Part shown: positions 6,750 to 9,959 of the stretch, piece by piece
How the letters are laid out: the number at the start of each line of letters is the position of its first letter
Position numbering within the stretch: the stretch's first letter is position 1
Assembly (NCBI GenBank): GCA_045614025.1
Contig: JAZLCE010000003.1
Coordinates: forward strand, 1 to 9,959
Origin: RGIG4140 sp045614025
GTDB lineage: Bacteria; Pseudomonadota; Alphaproteobacteria; CAAHEQ01; UBA3637
Length of the DNA stretch: 9,959 nucleotides
Direction of reading: 5' to 3'
The notes under the pieces: generated by a model
Database searches by the model: none
What the model was told of the DNA's origin: nothing
Seen by the model: only the letters and a program-made list of their open reading frames with translations
Program-made: the position numbers and the translations under genes

Positions 6750-8453
6750 TTATTGCATTTGTTTTAAACATCTTCTTGCAATTTTAAGCGCATTTTGAAA
6801 ATCACTAGCAATAGATAATGTTTTCCAATTAATTCGTTCTTGCAATAATGCATGGTGCAAAATACGGCGTGGTTGCTTTTTAATGTTACAAATAATTACT
6901 TTTGTTCCTTGTTTTTTCAATTTTTTAATAAATTCAACAATTAAATTTGCACCACTAGCATCAATAAGCGGAACCTGCCCCATTCGAAGAATTAAAACCT
7001 TTGGAGCTGTTTTAAATTGATTTAAGAATAAAGAAACTTCATCTACCCCACCAAAGAAAAGTGGTCCAGATACACGCAAAGCCATCACCCCTTTATCAAC
7101 CAATGATTCTGCAATATTTTCACCACCAAATTTTTCTTTTGAAAGTTTATCTTCATTTTCAATCGCAATTTGGTGACTCATACGGTGCATAAAGATAATG
7201 CTTGCCATCACAAAACCAACTGAAATTGCTGTGTTTAAATCAACAAACACCGTTAAAAGAAGGGTGACAATTAATGTGTTTCTATCTCCTTTTGGGGCTG
7301 TTAAAAGTTTTTTCACTTTATCAATACTTAACATATTCCAACCGATTACAATCATCACAACAGATAAACAAGCCAATGGAATATATCCTGCAATCCCTGC
7401 TAAAACCGCCATAAACAATAAAATAAACACAGCATGCAAAATACCAGCAACAGGAGAATAAGCATTTGCCTTATAGTTCGTTGCCGTTCTTGCAATTGCC
7501 CCTGTTGCAGGTAAGCCGCCAAAAAAGGCCGTTGCAATATTTGCAGTTCCTTGCGCAATCAATTCAACATTAGGGTTATGGTTATCACCACTCATACTAT
7601 CAACAACTTTTGCACTTAAAAGCGATTCAATTCCGGCCAAAAAGGCAATTGTGAAAGCACTTGGGAGCAAAAGCATCATACTGTTCAATGTGAGTGAAGG
7701 AGCTTCAGGCATTGGCAAAAAGTGAGGAACTTCCCCAAAGCGAGAACCAATTGTATCCACATTTAAACCCAAAATAACGGCAATTAAAGTTGATAAAACA
7801 ACGCTTAATAAATAAAATGGTGAACGTGGATATTTCTTTTTAAGCAACATAATTGTTGCAAAAGCAAGAATGCTGACCAAAACAGTGCTGAAATTCATTG
7901 TTTTTAAATGAACAAAATATGATTCCCATTTATCAAGAAAGGCTGAAGGCACTTCTTTAATATCAAGACCAAACAAATCTTTGATTTGAGTTGAAATTAA
8001 AATTAATCCGATACCAGCTGTAAACCCTGTAACAACTGGATATGGGATATATTTAATATATGTTCCTAAACGCAAAACACCCGCGATAATTAAAATAATC
8101 CCTGCTAAAATCATCGTTACCAATAAACCAGTATACCCATGTTGGGCAACAACGCCTAAAATAATGATAATAAAAGCCCCTGTTGGTCCACCAATTTGAT
8201 ATCTTGATCCACCTAAAAGAGAAACAAAGAACCCAGCAACAACTGCTGTATATAACCCTTTGGCCGGATCAACCCCTGAAGCAATTGCAAAAGCCATTGC
8301 CAATGGAATTGAAACAACGGCGACAGTTAAAGCTGCAATTGCATCCTTTTTGAAATCATTCACCGTATATTTCTTTTTGATCACTTCAAACAATTTTGGA
8401 ACAAAATGTTTCTTGATCGATTTTTTGATTTTATATAACCTCTTTTCAAACAT
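6750..8453 (-). CDS. SulP-family anion transporter with C-terminal STAS domain
   Basis: An inner-membrane SLC26/SulP carrier of 567 residues, the normal length. A basic cytosolic N-terminus (1-35) precedes about 12-14 membrane segments spanning about 40-425. Family marks: DPAKGLYTAVVAG (62-74), GGPTGAF (88-94) and GTANIATAFFGGLPATGA (302-319), followed by ARTATN. The cytoplasmic STAS domain covers about 455-560 and carries the PLIDASGANLI motif (495-505), whose Ser500 is the position phosphorylated in anti-sigma-factor antagonists. The substrate is undetermined: sulfate, bicarbonate and C4-dicarboxylate carriers all share this fold, and no sulfate-assimilation or carboxysome gene is nearby. 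The frame opens at a GTG at 8471, but the ATG at 8453 is chosen because GGAG (8464-8461) lies seven bases before it while the GTG has none. It is divergent from the CYTH gene. Confidence 0.93.
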   Translation of the reverse strand: MFEKRLYKIKKSIKKHFVPKLFEVIKKKYTVNDFKKDAIAALTVAVVSIPLAMAFAIASGVDPAKGLYTAVVAGFFVSLLGGSRYQIGGPTGAFIIIILGVVAQHGYTGLLVTMILAGIILIIAGVLRLGTYIKYIPYPVVTGFTAGIGLILISTQIKDLFGLDIKEVPSAFLDKWESYFVHLKTMNFSTVLVSILAFATIMLLKKKYPRSPFYLLSVVLSTLIAVILGLNVDTIGSRFGEVPHFLPMPEAPSLTLNSMMLLLPSAFTIAFLAGIESLLSAKVVDSMSGDNHNPNVELIAQGTANIATAFFGGLPATGAIARTATNYKANAYSPVAGILHAVFILLFMAVLAGIAGYIPLACLSVVMIVIGWNMLSIDKVKKLLTAPKGDRNTLIVTLLLTVFVDLNTAISVGFVMASIIFMHRMSHQIAIENEDKLSKEKFGGENIAESLVDKGVMALRVSGPLFFGGVDEVSLFLNQFKTAPKVLILRMGQVPLIDASGANLIVEFIKKLKKQGTKVIICNIKKQPRRILHHALLQERINWKTLSIASDFQNALKIARRCLKQMQ

Positions 8454-8524
8454 AATTTGACTCCGTTTCACTCAGCAAAAAAATATATAAAAAACCTCAC
8501 ACACTTACTAAAAAAATGCGTTTG

Positions 8525-8558
8525 AAATTACCTTAAGTTTTTGAATTTTTGGTAATTT
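8525..8558. repeat. Inverted repeat over the sulP transcription start
   Basis: AAATTACC (8525-8532) and GGTAATTT (8551-8558) are perfect 8-bp inverse copies, 18 bp apart. The right copy overlaps the sulP -10 hexamer (8554-8559), and the expected start point falls between the arms. It could be an operator or a 5'-leader hairpin. The short, AT-rich arms make chance a real alternative. Confidence 0.35.
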
Positions 8559-8582
8559 ACTCCTAAAAAAATTATCTGTCAA
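8554..8582 (-). promoter_or_regulatory. Sigma-70-type promoter of sulP
   Basis: On the minus strand: a perfect TTGACA (8582-8577), a 17-bp spacer, then TAAATT (8559-8554, 4 of 6). The start would be near 8547, leaving a leader of about 95 bases before the ATG at 8453, long enough for leader-level control. Confidence 0.65.
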
Positions 8583-8596
8583 CATAAAAAAAGAGC

Positions 8597-8625
8597 TTGT
8601 TAAAAAAAAATAATCACTTTATACT
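8597..8625 (+). promoter_or_regulatory. Sigma-70-type promoter of the CYTH gene
   Basis: TTGTTA (8597-8602), a 17-bp spacer, then TATACT (8620-8625, 5 of 6). Transcription would start near 8632, about 25 bases before the ATG at 8657. The -35 coincides with the TTG codon that opens the longer reading frame, which argues against that upstream start. Confidence 0.6.
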
Positions 8626-8656
8626 TCAGGCCATAAAAAAAGGAATTTATAGCCAA

Positions 8657-9220
8657 ATGAAAACTCAAATTGAATGTGAAGAAAAATTTTTTTGCACCCA
8701 TTCTGATAAACTTATTTCTTTTATTTTAAATGAGTTAAACTTCAATCTTAAAGAAAAGCTTGAAGAAGAAGATATTTATTTGAAAGATAAAAATAATAAA
8801 TATACTCAAAAAGATGCTTGCCTTCGATTAAGAAAAACAAACAATTCATACATGGAATTAACAAGAAAATCAGCCATCAATAACAATGAGTGTTTAAAAA
8901 AAGAAAAGAATATTCCCTTCCCTATAAAAAAAGAAAAACGCCTTCTTTTACTTTTAGAACAAATTGGCATATCCGCTTATTGTAAAGTGAATAAAAAAAG
9001 AACTGTTTACACAAAAACAAAAGAAAATTTAACATTTAATATTGCATTAGATGTTATTAATAATAAAACTGAATTTATTGAACTTGAAATTATTTCATTA
9101 AATTATCAAAACGATCTTAATATAAAACTAGATGAATTTATTTCTTTTTTTAAAGATTTTAATCTCAAAAAAGCAAATACAAACTATAGAGATTTTTGTT
9201 TAAAACAAATAAAATCATAG
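8657..9220 (+). CDS. CYTH-domain protein (CyaB-like adenylate cyclase or triphosphatase)
   Basis: A 187-residue cytosolic protein of the CYTH superfamily, whose triphosphate tunnel binds metal and organic or inorganic triphosphates. Seen: the hallmark E-x-E-x-K as ECEEK (Glu6, Glu8, Lys10), LRLRK (Arg57, Arg59), YMELTRK (Glu67, Lys71), a basic KKR (113-115), LDV (Asp132) and ELE (142-144). It ends with an NYRDF segment like the S-Y-x-x-L end of CyaB relatives. All charged tunnel positions are present, so it is probably catalytic. Family members include class IV adenylate cyclase, thiamine triphosphatase and inorganic triphosphatase; sequence alone does not choose among them. The ATG at 8657 is preferred over a TTG at 8597 because the domain starts here and the promoter overlaps the extension. 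Its Shine-Dalgarno (AAAGGA) is rather distant, about 12 bases. Confidence 0.8.
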   Translation: MKTQIECEEKFFCTHSDKLISFILNELNFNLKEKLEEEDIYLKDKNNKYTQKDACLRLRKTNNSYMELTRKSAINNNECLKKEKNIPFPIKKEKRLLLLLEQIGISAYCKVNKKRTVYTKTKENLTFNIALDVINNKTEFIELEIISLNYQNDLNIKLDEFISFFKDFNLKKANTNYRDFCLKQIKS

Positions 9221-9246
9221 AGTTATAAAAAAAATATTTTTCTTTA

Positions 9247-9275
9247 TTGACAAGAAATAAAAATAAGAGTAAATT
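9247..9275 (+). promoter_or_regulatory. Sigma-70-type promoter of perR-rbr
   Basis: A perfect TTGACA (9247-9252), a 17-bp spacer, then TAAATT (9270-9275, 4 of 6). The start would be near 9282, inside the palindrome that follows. The TTGACA also supplies the TTG opening the longer frame, so the real gene begins downstream. Confidence 0.75.
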
Positions 9276-9300
9276 CTTATTAGTAATTATTATTAATAAG
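9276..9300. promoter_or_regulatory. PerR-box-like operator, 25-bp palindrome
   Basis: Two 12-bp arms, CTTATTAGTAAT (9276-9287) and ATTATTAATAAG (9289-9300), flank a central T at 9288. They are inverse copies except for one pair (G9283/T9293). The central 15 bases resemble the PerR consensus TTATAAT-N-ATTATAA, with 12 of 15 matching by eye. It starts directly after the -10 hexamer, so a bound repressor would block initiation. Its right end supplies three of the four bases of the perR ribosome-binding site AAGG (9298-9301). Confidence 0.7.
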
Positions 9301-9309
9301 GTAAAAAAA

Positions 9310-9696
9310 ATGAGTAGAAATACAAAGCAAAAAATGATTGTTCTCGAAGCGTTACATACGCTGAATCATCCAACGGCTTTGGAAGTTTATGAATATGCAA
9401 AAAAGGTTTATCCACAAATAAGCCTTGGAACTGTTTATCGTATTTTGGGAAATTTTTCATCAGATGAAAAAATTTTGCATATTAAAATTGCAAATAATCC
9501 AGACCATTACGATTTTCAAACGCATGGGCATTATCATTTTTCTTGCAAAAACTGTTTAAACGTATATGATATAGATATTCCTTATATGGAGAATTTGAAT
9601 ATCTCTCATAAAGAATATATTATTGAGGATCACAACATTTTATTTAACGGCCTTTGCGCTAATTGTCATCAAAAGGAAGGAACACAAAATGACTGA
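9310..9696 (+). CDS. perR: PerR-type Fur-family peroxide regulator
   Basis: A 128-residue cytosolic repressor of the Fur family. The N-terminal winged helix covers about 1-60, with recognition-helix motif SLGTVYR (38-44). The dimerisation and metal domain follows. Structural zinc site: Cys79, Cys82, Cys116, Cys119. Regulatory site by alignment with Bacillus PerR: His20 (HPTA), Asp68 (HYD), His74 and His76 (HYHFSC) and Asp87 (VYD). The Asp at position 68 is typical of PerR rather than iron-sensing Fur, so metal-catalysed histidine oxidation by peroxide is the likely signal. It is shorter than Bacillus PerR (about 145) because the first N-terminal helix is absent. The ATG at 9310 has AAGG eight bases upstream. 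A promoter and PerR-like palindrome precede it, and rubrerythrin overlaps its end, so it probably represses itself and rubrerythrin. Confidence 0.88.
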   Translation: MSRNTKQKMIVLEALHTLNHPTALEVYEYAKKVYPQISLGTVYRILGNFSSDEKILHIKIANNPDHYDFQTHGHYHFSCKNCLNVYDIDIPYMENLNISHKEYIIEDHNILFNGLCANCHQKEGTQND

Positions 9697-9959
9697 AAAT
9701 TTAAAAGGAACAAAAACAGAAGCTAATTTATGGGCTGCTTTTGCAGGCGAATCTCAAGCTCGCAATAAATATACATACTATGCTTCTAAAGCTAAAAAAG
9801 AAGGCTATGTTCAAATTGCTAAAATCTTTGAAGAAACTGCAGATAATGAAAAAGAACATGCCAAAATTTGGTTCAAACTCTTGCATGATGGCGATATTCC
9901 TTCAACAGGCGAAAATTTAGCTGATGCTGCTGCTGGCGAAAACTATGAATGGACAGATA
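9689..9959 (+). CDS. rbr: Rubrerythrin, 3' end beyond the window
   Basis: The first 90 residues of a cytosolic non-haem diiron peroxidase that reduces hydrogen peroxide to water using electrons from rubredoxin or NADH-linked donors; it is typical of anaerobes. Seen: the N-terminal four-helix-bundle start TEANLWAAFAGESQARNKY, with diiron ligand Glu21. It is followed by ETADNEKEHAK with Glu54 and His57 in the E-x-x-H pattern. The AGENYEWTD segment (82-90) leads into the next ligand helix. The remaining ligands and any C-terminal rubredoxin domain lie past the edge. Its ATG overlaps the last eight bases of perR, and GGAAGG (9675-9680) inside perR is its ribosome-binding site, so the two are co-transcribed and likely translationally coupled. 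Confidence 0.93.
   Translation, partial: MTENLKGTKTEANLWAAFAGESQARNKYTYYASKAKKEGYVQIAKIFEETADNEKEHAKIWFKLLHDGDIPSTGENLADAAAGENYEWTD

Noticed and set aside
7198..7461. An 87-codon open frame on the plus strand within sulP
   Set aside because: It lies entirely antisense to the conserved membrane domain of sulP, has no ribosome-binding site and resembles no protein family.
8260..8460. A 66-codon open frame on the plus strand at the start of sulP
   Set aside because: Antisense to the sulP N-terminal coding region, with a composition that simply mirrors sulP codons.
8454..8471. GTG start adding six residues to SulP
   Set aside because: No ribosome-binding site precedes it, whereas GGAG is ideally placed for the ATG at 8453, inside the proposed extension.
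8597..8656. TTG start adding 20 residues to the CYTH protein
   Set aside because: The extension overlaps a good promoter (TTGTTA-N17-TATACT) and adds a non-family N-terminus.
9221..9246. A/T-rich run after the CYTH stop codon as a terminator
   Set aside because: The only self-complementarity is an all-A/T stretch (AAAAATATTTTT), too weak to call an intrinsic terminator.
9247..9309. TTG start adding 21 residues to PerR
   Set aside because: That stretch is the promoter and the palindromic operator; the ATG at 9310 has its own ribosome-binding site and matches the family start.

Overview
The window is AT-rich Gram-negative DNA with eight protein-coding genes: six complete, a 5'-complete gene cut by the left edge, and one cut by the right edge. 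An autotransporter with a signal peptide and a C-terminal outer-membrane barrel shows a diderm cell. PerR plus rubrerythrin suggests an anaerobe or microaerophile that handles peroxide without relying on catalase. An ankyrin-like protein and the autotransporter suggest a host-associated lifestyle. A low-GC, gut-type alphaproteobacterium would fit, but this placement is inferred from gene content only; no rRNA or tRNA is present to confirm it.

Layout. (1) Positions 1-2234 hold a divergent pair: a truncated ankyrin-like gene on the minus strand with a near-consensus promoter, and an unrecognised 544-residue charged, helical protein on the plus strand. (2) Positions 2298-3419 encode an M20-family deacylase most like acetylornithine deacetylase (ArgE). 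It ends at a strong hairpin shared with the convergent autotransporter gene (6173-3465, minus). (3) The 576-bp gap 6174-6749 has no gene. It holds a 314-bp element bounded by perfect 24-bp inverted repeats with matching subterminal blocks, an internal terminator-like hairpin and an outward-facing extended -10 promoter. It looks like a MITE or a decayed insertion sequence. From the element to the sulP terminator (6560-6691) I see only AT-rich sequence. (4) sulP (8453-6750, minus) is divergent from a CYTH-domain gene (8657-9220, plus), each with its own promoter. (5) A short PerR-type Fur regulator (9310-9696) overlaps the start of rubrerythrin (9689 to the edge). Its promoter is followed directly by a 25-bp palindrome resembling a PerR box.

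How the genes relate. The clearest functional unit is perR-rbr, a peroxide-responsive operon probably repressed by its own product and translationally coupled. The other genes look like single transcription units with their own promoters or terminators. For three genes (sulP, CYTH, perR) the longest open frame starts at a GTG or TTG. For CYTH and perR the promoter lies inside that extension; for sulP the ribosome-binding site lies inside it. Internal ATG starts are therefore used here.
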